Shown here: positions 8,066-15,959 of the stretch, piece by piece | Position numbering within the stretch: the stretch's first letter is position 1 | Layout of the letters: each line of letters begins with the position of its first letter | DNA from: Bacillota bacterium | GTDB lineage: Bacteria; Bacillota; Clostridia; Lachnospirales; Bianqueaceae | Assembly: GCA_017441925.1 (NCBI GenBank) | Contig: JAFRUE010000012.1 | Location: 1-64,000 of the forward strand | Length of the DNA: 64,000 nucleotides | Reading direction: 5' to 3' | Made by a program: the position numbers and the translations under genes | The notes under the pieces: model-generated | Told to the model about the DNA's origin: nothing | What the model saw: the letters and a program-made list of their open reading frames with translations, nothing else | The model's database searches: none

Positions 8066-9133
8066 ATGGAATACGCAAAAAAACTGGCCGAGACGCTGAT
8101 GGCAAGATTTCCGGATCCGGATTCATTTCCGTTCCGTAGCTGGACATATCCGCAAGGATTTATGCTCTGGGGCATGATCAGGCTCTATGAACGGACCGGA
8201 GATACGGTTTATCTCGATTACGTGCGAAAATACGGCGATGAGCATGTTTCCGGGGATGGTTCCGTCTCCGGCTGGGACGGCGGCAGCATGGACGATATGA
8301 TGCCCGGAGCTGTCCTTGCGTGGCTCTATCACGCGACCGGCGAGGAGAAATACAGACTGGCGTGCCGCCGCATCTATGCTTCGTTTGCGGATTATCCGCG
8401 CAATCCGGACGGCGGATTCTGGCACGGTCGGGGCATGAAGGGGCAGATGTGGGTCGACGGCGTCTTTATGGGACAGATGTTCATGCTGAATCACGCCCGT
8501 TATGTCGGTGAGAATGCGGAAGAATGCTTTACGGAATGCATCCGTCAGCTGACGGTCGTCTATGACCGCTGCAACAAAGATGGGACAGGTCTGCTGTATC
8601 ATGCATACTGTGAAGGAGCTCGCGCTCCGTGGGCCAACCGTCTGGACGGCAAGTCGACAGAGGTCTGGAGCGAAGGTCTTGGCTGGTACGCGCTGATTCT
8701 GGCGGAAGCGCTCGAGATCATTCCGGCGGATTTTCCCGGATATGACAGGATCCTGCGGCAGGGCCGGATCCTCTGCCGCGATCTGGATAAAGTGCAGGAT
8801 AAGACGTCCGGACTGTGGCTGCAGGTCGTGGATAAGAACAGACATCCCGGCAACTGGCAGGACTCCTCCGGCAGCGCCATGTTCCTGTACTGTCTGAAAA
8901 AACTGCAGAATATGGGCCTTGTGACGGATTATGAGAAGACGGTCGGACTGGCCTGGAGAGGCCTGCGGACCAAGCTGGTTCCGACAGCAGAGGGATATCT
9001 GGATGTCTGGGATGCCTGCGACGGGCTTGGCGTACAGCGTACATATGCGGAATACATCGGATTCCTCAAGACCGTCAACGCAAAAGAAGCCGTTGCGGCG
9101 GCTTTCTGGGCATCTGAGATCATGGAGCGCTGA
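8066..9133 (+). CDS. GH105 unsaturated rhamnogalacturonyl hydrolase (YteR-like)
   Basis: This cytoplasmic enzyme (355 aa, no signal peptide) would remove the unsaturated galacturonosyl end left by pectate or rhamnogalacturonan lyases. The GH88/GH105 alpha/alpha-barrel pattern is clear: WTYPQGFMLWGMIRLYERTG near the start, DGGSMDDMMPG, and GQMWVDGVFMGQMF, whose Asp is the usual catalytic acid. It starts 35 bp after the ComEC-like gene with GGGAGAT as binding site. With the DUF2264 gene and the beta-helix protein it points to pectin use. Exact linkage specificity is not shown. Confidence 0.9.
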   Translation: MEYAKKLAETLMARFPDPDSFPFRSWTYPQGFMLWGMIRLYERTGDTVYLDYVRKYGDEHVSGDGSVSGWDGGSMDDMMPGAVLAWLYHATGEEKYRLACRRIYASFADYPRNPDGGFWHGRGMKGQMWVDGVFMGQMFMLNHARYVGENAEECFTECIRQLTVVYDRCNKDGTGLLYHAYCEGARAPWANRLDGKSTEVWSEGLGWYALILAEALEIIPADFPGYDRILRQGRILCRDLDKVQDKTSGLWLQVVDKNRHPGNWQDSSGSAMFLYCLKKLQNMGLVTDYEKTVGLAWRGLRTKLVPTAEGYLDVWDACDGLGVQRTYAEYIGFLKTVNAKEAVAAAFWASEIMER

Positions 9134-9143
9134 GCTCCGGCAT

Positions 9144-9182
9144 AAAAACGGGACCGCCCCGCAGCGTGTGCGGAACGGTCCC
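9144..9182 (-). terminator. Terminator hairpin between GH105 and aldo/keto reductase
   Basis: GGGACCG/CGGTCCC with an inner CCGCA/TGCGG helix is followed, on the minus strand, by a run of five T residues (9144-9148 on the plus strand are A). It ends the aldo/keto reductase transcript and may also serve the GH105 gene. Confidence 0.75.
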
Positions 9183-9233
9183 GGTATGGATCTGCGGATA
9201 TGGACCGGTATAAAGTCCGGTCTTGTACCTGCC

Positions 9234-10379
9234 TTACAGTCCGAAAAGCTCTCTGGCCGCGTCCATCTTCTCGATGACCTTGACGCCGAAAGGACAGCGG
9301 CTCTCGCAGCCGCCGCAGGCGATACAGTCAGCAGCGTTCGGGGAAAGCTCCAGATAATGGGCCTTCAGAGAGGCGGGCACTTCCGGCTGCATGGCTGCCA
9401 GATCGTAGAGCTTATTGGACATCGCGATATCGATACCGACAGGACACGGCTGGCAGTGTCCGCAGTACGTGCACTGACCGGTGCTGAAGGCGTGTTTCGG
9501 CGCGGAGGCAAGCACAGAAGCATAGTCCTTCTCGGCGTCGGAAGCCGTTTCATAAGCGACAGCTTCACGGACATGCTCCGGCGTATCGTAGCCGACCAGG
9601 ACGCTCGAAACAGCGGGACGGGTCAGGCAATAATGTAGGCACTGGACCGGGGTCAGAGCGATTCCGAACGGTGACGCGGACGGGTTGAAGAGACGTCCGC
9701 CGGCATAGCCTTTCATGACGGTGATGCCGATGCCGCGCTCGTAGCAGAGCTGATACAAAGCGGCGCGTTCAGGTGCGATGCCGTTCCAGGATTCGTCATA
9801 CTGTCCGACCAGATCATCGAGGACTTCTGTCCCCGGATGCATGTCAAAAGCCGGATTGATGCTGAAGAGCAGCATTTCGATCTCGCCGCTCAAGACAGCT
9901 TTCTGCGCGACAAAAGGATTGTGGGAGCTCAGGCCTACGTGACGGATGACTCCGTCCCTCTTCAGGCGGCGGACATATTCGATATAAGGGCTGTTCATCA
10001 GTTCGTCGAATTCTTTCTCCGAATCGACGTAGTGGATCATGCCAAGATCGACATAGTCCGTATGCATGCGGCGGAGCAGATCCTCAAAAGCCGGCACGGC
10101 TACCGCAAGATCGCGGGTCTTTACATACTGACCGTTCTGCCAGGTCGATCCGATGTGTCCCTGCATGATCCAGCGGTCTCGCTTACCGCTGATCGCGTCG
10201 CCTATTTTGGTGCGGACCTCCGGCTCAGACATCCAACAGTCAAAAACATTGATGCCGCATTCCTCTGCGGTATCCATGACGGCCTTGACTTCTTCGGCGT
10301 TATGGCGCTCCAGCCACTCGCCGCCGAGGCCGATCTCACTGACCTTAAGGCCTGTATTGCCAAGATTTCTGTATTTCAT
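9234..10379 (-). CDS. Aldo/keto reductase-like protein with C-terminal 4Fe-4S ferredoxin domain
   Basis: This 381-aa protein has an AKR barrel (MKYRNLGNTGLKVSEIGLGG) followed by cysteine motifs for two iron-sulfur clusters: CTYCGHCQPC and CIACGGCESRCPFG. It belongs to the ferredoxin-type AKR group of anaerobes. The usual catalytic FDTAxxYG is replaced by FDCWMSEPEVRTKIG, with no Tyr, and the usual TK strand reads IMQGHIG, with no Lys; only the His in GMIHY looks kept. Classical reductase chemistry is therefore doubtful. The start at 10379 follows AAAGGAGC. The physiological substrate is unknown. Confidence 0.8.
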   Translation of the reverse strand: MKYRNLGNTGLKVSEIGLGGEWLERHNAEEVKAVMDTAEECGINVFDCWMSEPEVRTKIGDAISGKRDRWIMQGHIGSTWQNGQYVKTRDLAVAVPAFEDLLRRMHTDYVDLGMIHYVDSEKEFDELMNSPYIEYVRRLKRDGVIRHVGLSSHNPFVAQKAVLSGEIEMLLFSINPAFDMHPGTEVLDDLVGQYDESWNGIAPERAALYQLCYERGIGITVMKGYAGGRLFNPSASPFGIALTPVQCLHYCLTRPAVSSVLVGYDTPEHVREAVAYETASDAEKDYASVLASAPKHAFSTGQCTYCGHCQPCPVGIDIAMSNKLYDLAAMQPEVPASLKAHYLELSPNAADCIACGGCESRCPFGVKVIEKMDAARELFGL

Positions 10380-10487
10380 AGAAGCTCCTTTCCGGTCCTT
10401 TCTGTGCGGGACCAGATCATGATAATTCATTGTATCGTATATCCGCCGGGATTGCAAGCGGATGCGGTATCAGCGGAGGGAATAGTA

Positions 10488-11660
10488 ATGGAACAGTTAA
10501 GAGAAGTCCGTATGGAATGGGTCCGCGCGATGGAACGGATCGTGAGGCCGGTCCTTGAGAGCGCGGCGGAAGGCCGTCTGCAGGAAACCATGCCGCTTCG
10601 CGGTTCGGATCTGCGCGGCAAGAAAGACTGCACTTATCTCGAAGCTCTCGGGCGGACGGTCTGCGGGATCGCTCCGTGGCTGGAGCTCGAAACGGATCCG
10701 GCTGCCCTGCCGGAAGAAGCCGCTCTGCAGGCGGAATTCCGCAAGCTGACCAGACAGGCGATCGTTCATGCCGTGCGGCCGGACGATCCAGCGCGGCTGA
10801 ATTTTGAGAAAGACCACCAGCCGATCGTGGACGCGGCTTTCCTGGCGGAGGGGATCCTCCGGGCGACGCGGCAGCTTTGGGACTCTTTTGCCGACGATGA
10901 AAAGAACTGGATCTGCGAGGCGATGGAGCATACCCGTACCCGCAAACCGTATCCGTCGAACTGGCTGCTATTCTCGGCGATGATCGAAGCATTGCTGCGT
11001 CATGCAGGACGGTTCTGGGATCCAATGCGAGTGGATTACGCGTTCCGGCAGATGGAGCAGTGGTATCTCGGGGACGGAGTCTACAGCGATGGCGCGCGGT
11101 ATGCGTGGGATTATTACAACAGCATCGTGATCCATCCGATGCTTGTGGATCTGTCCCGGGAGCTGTCGGGTGCTTCAGCCGACTGGGATAAGATGATCCC
11201 TGCGTTCCTGAACCGCGCGGCCCGCTATGCAAGCCATCTGGAGAGGATGATCATGCCGGATGGAACATACCCGGTGATCGGACGGTCCAGCGCGTACAGA
11301 TTCGGTATCTTCCATGATCTGGCGCAGTCCGCGCTGCTTGAAGCATTGCCGCCGGATGTGTCCCCGGCCGGCGTCCGCTGCGGCATGACGGCAGTGCTTG
11401 AGAAACTCATGAAAGGGACGGAACAGGCTGACGGAGGCATCTATGACGAGGCAGGCTTCCTGCGGATCGGGATCGTCGGAGAGCAGCCCGGAATCGGAGA
11501 ACCGTATATTTCGACCGGTTCGCTCTATATGTGCACGGTTTTCTTCCTGCCGCTCGGACTCGGACCGGACCGTCCGTTCTGGAACGCGCCGGACGAGCCT
11601 TTCACGCAGAAAAAAATATGGCAGGGGACGGATATCCCCTGCGATCATGCGGTGCATTGA
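10488..11660 (+). CDS. DUF2264 domain protein
   Basis: This 390-aa protein resembles DUF2264 (COG4289), a family of alpha-helical barrels often found beside pectin and polysaccharide genes. Visible hallmarks are RPYPSNW-like TRKPYPSNWLLFSAMIE, then DYAFRQMEQWYLGDGVYSDG and PVIGRSSAYRFGIFHDLAQSA. The real start is the ATG at 10488 after GCGGAGGG; the frame is open further upstream only because it runs antisense to the reductase gene. There is no signal peptide. The biochemical function of the family is not established; a role in pectic oligosaccharide processing is inferred from the GH105 gene nearby. Confidence 0.8.
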   Translation: MEQLREVRMEWVRAMERIVRPVLESAAEGRLQETMPLRGSDLRGKKDCTYLEALGRTVCGIAPWLELETDPAALPEEAALQAEFRKLTRQAIVHAVRPDDPARLNFEKDHQPIVDAAFLAEGILRATRQLWDSFADDEKNWICEAMEHTRTRKPYPSNWLLFSAMIEALLRHAGRFWDPMRVDYAFRQMEQWYLGDGVYSDGARYAWDYYNSIVIHPMLVDLSRELSGASADWDKMIPAFLNRAARYASHLERMIMPDGTYPVIGRSSAYRFGIFHDLAQSALLEALPPDVSPAGVRCGMTAVLEKLMKGTEQADGGIYDEAGFLRIGIVGEQPGIGEPYISTGSLYMCTVFFLPLGLGPDRPFWNAPDEPFTQKKIWQGTDIPCDHAVH

Positions 11661-11672
11661 TGGAATTGCTGC

Positions 11673-11698
11673 CCGGCCGGTCTGTACCGGCCGGTTTT
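11673..11698 (+). terminator. Terminator of the DUF2264 gene
   Basis: A perfect 9-bp stem CCGGCCGGT/ACCGGCCGG with loop CTGT is followed by TTTT, 12 bp after the stop codon. Confidence 0.8.
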
Positions 11699-11701
11699 GA
11701 A

Positions 11702-12622
11702 TTACCTGTCTTCTTTGGAAAAATCGTACGGCGTTTCCTGATAGACGTAGTAATTCAGCCAGTTCGAGAAGAGCAGATTGGAGTGTCCGCGCCAGGTCAT
11801 CAGCGGTTTCTGCTTGGGATCATCGTTCGGGAAGAAATTCTCCGGAATTTCCGGATTGATCCCTTTGGCAAGGTCGCGATGGTACTCATTTGCCAGGGTC
11901 TCAAGGCTGTATTCAGGGTGCCCTGTGATAAAGATACGGTTTACGGCTTCATCAAGGATCAGATAGGCACCGGCTTTATCGGATTCGGCCAGGATCGTCA
12001 ATTCCTTATGCGCCAAAATATCATCTTTATGGATCCCGGTATAGCGGGAATGCGGCGCATAGAAAACGTCGTCAAATCCGCGGATGAGATCTGTCCCGTA
12101 ATTCTGCACACGATGCTGATAGACACCGGACAGCTTCTTGTCAAAACGGTATTTCTGGATGCCGTAGTGATAGTAGAGCCCGGCCTGTGCCGCCCAGCAG
12201 ATGTACATCGTAGACGTTACGTGCAGACGGCTCCACTCAATGATCTCAGACAGCTCCTGCCAGTAATCGACCTCTTCGAACGGCAGGTTCTCGACCGGCG
12301 CGCCTGTAATGATCAGCCCGTCATAGAAGCTTTTCCGTACTTCCGCGAACGGTTTGTAGAAAGCGTTCAGGTATTCCGCGGAAGTATTTTTATACGTGTG
12401 GGAATCCAGACGGATAAAAGTTGTCTCGACCTGAAGGGCAGTGTTGGAGAGGAGACGGAGCATCTGCAGCTCCGTGGATTCTTTCTCCGGCATGATGTTG
12501 AGGATCGCGATCTGCAGGGGACGGATGTCCTGATGCGCCGCGCGGAATTCCGTCATGACGAAGATATTCTCGCTGCGGAGCTTCATAACGACCGGCATTT
12601 TTTCGTTGACGCGTACTGGCAT
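11702..12622 (-). CDS. metA: Homoserine O-acetyltransferase, MetA type
   Basis: This enzyme activates L-homoserine for methionine synthesis. Its 306-aa length and the pattern (NIMPEKESTELQMLRLLSN) are those of the MetA family. The catalytic residues fall at canonical positions: C142 in YICWAAQAG, and H235 and E237 in ITGHPEYS. Residue 111 in GAPVENLPFEEV is Glu, the residue known to make MetA homologues use acetyl-CoA; E. coli, with Gly, uses succinyl-CoA. The product is therefore probably O-acetylhomoserine although the gene is called metA. It starts after AAGAGGTAAACCT and is divergent from a MATE gene. metF and metH lie 2.5 kb away. Confidence 0.93.
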   Translation of the reverse strand: MPVRVNEKMPVVMKLRSENIFVMTEFRAAHQDIRPLQIAILNIMPEKESTELQMLRLLSNTALQVETTFIRLDSHTYKNTSAEYLNAFYKPFAEVRKSFYDGLIITGAPVENLPFEEVDYWQELSEIIEWSRLHVTSTMYICWAAQAGLYYHYGIQKYRFDKKLSGVYQHRVQNYGTDLIRGFDDVFYAPHSRYTGIHKDDILAHKELTILAESDKAGAYLILDEAVNRIFITGHPEYSLETLANEYHRDLAKGINPEIPENFFPNDDPKQKPLMTWRGHSNLLFSNWLNYYVYQETPYDFSKEDR

Positions 12623-12653
12623 AGGTTTACCTCTTTTCTTATAAACAGAGCAC

Positions 12654-12682
12654 TTGTAATCCGGTGCTGAAAAGTATATAAT
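12654..12682 (+). promoter_or_regulatory. Sigma-A promoter of MATE gene 1
   Basis: The -35 TTGTAA (12654-12659), a 17-bp spacer and the -10 TATAAT (12677-12682) are seen. The -10 overlaps the ATG at 12681, which therefore cannot be the start; this favours the GTG at 12726. It lies in the 103-bp divergent region shared with metA. Confidence 0.75.
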
Positions 12683-12725
12683 GGATATCTATTATAGAAG
12701 AAACACAGAAATGGGGGATTACCAG

Positions 12726-14147
12726 GTGAAAGAAAAGCTCTTGCGTCTTTTCTTCGGTGTAAAGGGTTCAGAGCAGCTGGAACAGGATCAGGACAGTCTT
12801 GGCGGGATGTACCGCCGCGTTCTCTCGATCGCGTGGCCGGCAGCTCTTGAAGGACTCCTGATGTCGCTGATGAATTCGTTTGATACAATGATGGTCGGCC
12901 GTCTCGGCCCGCAGGCGATCGCTTCCGTCGGACTGTGCGCGCAGCCGCGTATGATCCTGCTGCTGATCGCGCAGGCGCTCTGCGTCGGCACAACGGCAGT
13001 CGTCGCGAGGCGTAAAGGCGCCGGTGATCAGGCGGCCGCGAACAGCTGTCTGAAACAGTCGCTCGTGATCATAACCGGGATCGGCATCCTGATGGTGATC
13101 GCAGGCTATTTCCTCGCCGTTCCGCTCCTGAAGCTCGCGGGAGCAATGGAGGACACGCTGCCGGACGCGGTCACATATTTCCGCATCATTGCGCTTGCTT
13201 TTGTCGCGAACTGCTGGACGCTCTGCGTCTGCGCGGCTCAGCGCGGCATCGGCCGTACCCGTATTACCATGACGGTCAACATGACGGCGAATATCGTCAA
13301 CGTTTTCCTGAATTACTGCCTGATCAGCGGTCATCTCGGATTCCCGGCACTCGGGATCAAAGGCGCGGCGATCGCGACGGCTTCCGGAACCATCGTTTCC
13401 TGCATCATGGCGATCCGTTCCGTACTGCCGAGAGATGGTTATCTGAAGATCCGCCCCTGGGGCGGGTTCCGGTTTGACGGTGCCACGGTCAAGAGCCTGG
13501 TCACCGTCGGATCCGGCACGATCGCGGAGTCCGTATTCCTGAGGGTCGGATTCCTGATCAACGGCCGGCTGATTGCGGGCGTCAGCACCGCGGCTTACGC
13601 GACGACGCAGATCGTACAGCAGATCACAGGCCTGACGTTCACCGTCGGAGACGGTATCGCGTCCGCCTGCACCTCGATGGTCGGTCAGTCGCTCGGCGCC
13701 GGCAAGAAATGGAAAGCCAAGCTTTATGTCAGCGTCGGCCAGAAGATCTCGATCTGTCTGTCGATCCTCCTGATCCTCCTGACGTTCTTCGGCCGCAGGC
13801 TGTTCCCGACGCTTTTCACCGACGATCCGGTGATCATTCAGGCTGCGTCCCTGTGCTTCCTTGTGATCCTGATCGGAATCCATCCGCAGAATATGCGTGT
13901 TATGCTGTCCGGCTGCCTGCGCGGAGCCGGCGACGTGAAGTATGTCGCGCTTGTTTCCCTTATCAGCGTAGCGATCGTGCGGCCGCTGACGACCTGGCTG
14001 TTCTGTTATCCGCTGAACGCCGCGTTCCCGACGCTGATGCTTGGATTTATCGGCTCCTGGCTGTCATTCGACATCGATTCGCTGATCCGCTGCGTCATGC
14101 TGACCAGCCGCGTCAGGAAGGGCAAGTGGGCGGACATCAAGCTGTAA
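12726..14147 (+). CDS. MATE-family efflux transporter 1
   Basis: This multidrug and toxic compound extrusion protein (about 473 aa) has 12 expected membrane helices in two MatE halves. Conserved features are SLMNSFDTMMVGRLGPQAIASVG in the first half and AYATTQIVQQITGLTFTVGDGI in the second. It would export cations or metabolites against Na+ or H+. The GTG at 12726 is preferred because GGGGGA lies 7 bp upstream and the promoter -10 covers an earlier ATG; the ATG at 12711 is an alternative. It is divergent from metA; substrate unknown. Confidence 0.88.
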   Translation: MKEKLLRLFFGVKGSEQLEQDQDSLGGMYRRVLSIAWPAALEGLLMSLMNSFDTMMVGRLGPQAIASVGLCAQPRMILLLIAQALCVGTTAVVARRKGAGDQAAANSCLKQSLVIITGIGILMVIAGYFLAVPLLKLAGAMEDTLPDAVTYFRIIALAFVANCWTLCVCAAQRGIGRTRITMTVNMTANIVNVFLNYCLISGHLGFPALGIKGAAIATASGTIVSCIMAIRSVLPRDGYLKIRPWGGFRFDGATVKSLVTVGSGTIAESVFLRVGFLINGRLIAGVSTAAYATTQIVQQITGLTFTVGDGIASACTSMVGQSLGAGKKWKAKLYVSVGQKISICLSILLILLTFFGRRLFPTLFTDDPVIIQAASLCFLVILIGIHPQNMRVMLSGCLRGAGDVKYVALVSLISVAIVRPLTTWLFCYPLNAAFPTLMLGFIGSWLSFDIDSLIRCVMLTSRVRKGKWADIKL

Positions 14148-14155
14148 AAACGACC

Positions 14156-14201
14156 GGACAGGCTGCTATAGAGATTGTCTCAAGCGGTCTGTCCCTTTTT
14201 T
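14156..14201 (+). terminator. Terminator of MATE gene 1
   Basis: GGACAG pairs with CTGTCC, with a looser inner helix GCT/AGC, and CTTTTTT follows. It overlaps the last bases of the convergent epimerase gene. Confidence 0.65.
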
Positions 14202-14949
14202 ATGCAAGCCAGGACCGGATCGTCTCACTGCACTCGGCAAGGTCCTCGAACGGATCGCGTTTGTGCGTGTCTTCCTCGATGAAGATCCAGCCATCATAGC
14301 CGCGTTTCTTGAGAAGCTTGACGACGCCTTCGTTATCGATCGGCGTATTGCCGTGGCCAAGCCCGGTGAAATAACCGCGTTTGTACCATTCCGGAGCGGA
14401 CGGATCGGTGGAGACCCAGTCCTTCAGATGGACGGCTACGATACGGTCATAATACTTGTCAGCGATCTCGAGAACGCTGCCGCCGGCAACGCCGAGATGG
14501 CCTGTATCGAGCAGCAGACCCGCGTTAGGACAGCGGCGGAGGAATTCCTCCAGCTGGTCCTGCGTCTCGACGAGACTGCCAAGATGATTGTGCACGGCCG
14601 CGCGGATGCTGTATTCACGGCACGCCTGCGCAAGATATTCCGTGTTGCGGCAGTAGGCGTCGAAATCATTCGGGATATAGATCGATTTATTGGCCCAGAT
14701 ATACTTCTTGCCGAGCGCTGCTGTCCATTTCAGCATACGCTCGATGTTCTTATTCTCGACCGTGGCGAAATCCATCTGCAGTTTCGCGAGGCATACGAGT
14801 TTGCGCATAACGTCGTCCGCGTCTTCCACAGACAGCCGTTCGATGCCGTCATAGCCGATCTTCTTAAGATCCGCCATACGCTTTTCATAATCATACATTC
14901 CGCCGAACCATACGTGCATACCGTAATCGGCAACACCGACTTTAATCAT
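14200..14949 (-). CDS. Sugar phosphate isomerase/epimerase-like TIM-barrel protein
   Basis: This 249-aa protein belongs to the xylose isomerase-like TIM-barrel superfamily (AP endonuclease 2 fold). Metal-binding patterns at strand ends are visible: the Glu in DGIERLS, AAVHNHLGS with its His, LLLDTGHLGVAGG with Asp and His, VHLKDW, and IFIEEDTHKRDP. It would isomerise or epimerise a sugar or inositol derivative in the cytoplasm. The start at 14949 follows AAAGGTGCAGC. It stands alone between MATE 1 and metF and gives no operon clue to its substrate. Confidence 0.8.
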   Translation of the reverse strand: MIKVGVADYGMHVWFGGMYDYEKRMADLKKIGYDGIERLSVEDADDVMRKLVCLAKLQMDFATVENKNIERMLKWTAALGKKYIWANKSIYIPNDFDAYCRNTEYLAQACREYSIRAAVHNHLGSLVETQDQLEEFLRRCPNAGLLLDTGHLGVAGGSVLEIADKYYDRIVAVHLKDWVSTDPSAPEWYKRGYFTGLGHGNTPIDNEGVVKLLKKRGYDGWIFIEEDTHKRDPFEDLAECSETIRSWLA

Positions 14950-15024
14950 TTGCTGCACCTTTCTTTCCTGAAAAATCAGTACGATAAATATAGCCTTTTT
15001 CGGGGGATCTGTCAAGTCCGTGCC

Positions 15025-15054
15025 TTGACTTTTTATACAGCAAAATGGTATTAT
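15025..15054 (+). promoter_or_regulatory. Sigma-A promoter of metF-metH
   Basis: The -35 TTGACT (15025-15030), an 18-bp spacer and the -10 TATTAT (15049-15054) with extended TGG are seen. The leader is under 35 nt, too short for a SAM riboswitch or T-box, so regulation if any is at promoter level. Confidence 0.75.
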
Positions 15055-15089
15055 ACGTTATACAGACCAGATATTCAGGAGATGACCTT

Positions 15090-15956
15090 ATGAAGATCAG
15101 CGATATCTTAAACAGCGGCAGACCAACCCTGTCTTTTGAAGTTTTCCCGCCGAAACGTTCGGCCGGCTATGAGGAGGTCGCGGAGGCGACCGAAGCGATC
15201 GCGGCGCTCCATCCGTCTTTTATGAGCGTGACCTGCGGAGCCGGGGGGACCGGTTCCAGCCGGTATACTCTGCGGATCGCGGCCAACCTCCGGGACAAGA
15301 CCGGGACAGAAGTGCTTCCGCATCTGACATGCGTATCTTCAACACGCGAATACGTCCGCAAAACGGCGGAAGAATATAAAGCACGCGGTTTTGAGAACAT
15401 CATGGCGCTGCGGGGCGATATCCCGAAAGAAGGACGGACCTGCTGGGACTATATGTACGCAGCCGATCTGATCCGGGATCTTCGGCAGTACGGAGATTTC
15501 TGCATCGGCGGGGCATGCTATCCGGACGGACATGTCGAAGCGGCCAATAAAGCCGAGGACATCCGTCATATCAAGGAGAAAGTCGACGCCGGCTGCTCGT
15601 TCCTGACGACGCAGATGTTTTTTGATAACAGTGTCATGTATAATTATTTATACAGGCTGCGTGAGGCGGGGATCACGGTGCCGGTCCTTGCCGGTATCAT
15701 GCCGATCACGAACGTCCGGCAGGTCGAGACCTCGGTCCGTCTGTCCGGAACCTACCTGCCGCCGCGCTTTAAGAGCATGGTCGATATGTTCGGGAATAAT
15801 CCGGCCGCGATGAAGCAGGCCGGCATCGTGTATGCGTCGGAGCAGATCATCGAGCTGCTCGCAAACGGCGTCAATCATATCCACGTCTATACGATGAACC
15901 ATCCGGACGTTGCAGAGCGCATTCTGTCGAATATTTCTGAGCTCCTGGGGAGATAA
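15090..15956 (+). CDS. metF: Methylenetetrahydrofolate reductase
   Basis: This flavoprotein reduces 5,10-methylene-THF to 5-methyl-THF, the methyl donor for MetH encoded 3 bp downstream. Its 288 aa are the usual bacterial MetF length. FEVFPPK near the start, SVTCGAGG, NIMALRGDIP and FLTTQMFFDN are hallmarks of the family. The start at 15090 follows AGGAGATGAC. The tight spacing to metH means the two are co-translated and supply one pathway step each. Confidence 0.95.
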   Translation: MKISDILNSGRPTLSFEVFPPKRSAGYEEVAEATEAIAALHPSFMSVTCGAGGTGSSRYTLRIAANLRDKTGTEVLPHLTCVSSTREYVRKTAEEYKARGFENIMALRGDIPKEGRTCWDYMYAADLIRDLRQYGDFCIGGACYPDGHVEAANKAEDIRHIKEKVDAGCSFLTTQMFFDNSVMYNYLYRLREAGITVPVLAGIMPITNVRQVETSVRLSGTYLPPRFKSMVDMFGNNPAAMKQAGIVYASEQIIELLANGVNHIHVYTMNHPDVAERILSNISELLGR

Positions 15957-15959
15957 TGC

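Noticed and set aside
9837..10487. N-terminal extension of the DUF2264 protein
   Set aside because: The extra frame runs antisense to the aldo/keto reductase gene; the start at 10488 has GCGGAGGG.
15055..15089. SAM riboswitch or T-box before metF; also before metA
   Set aside because: The leaders are under 60 nt and show no fitting structure.
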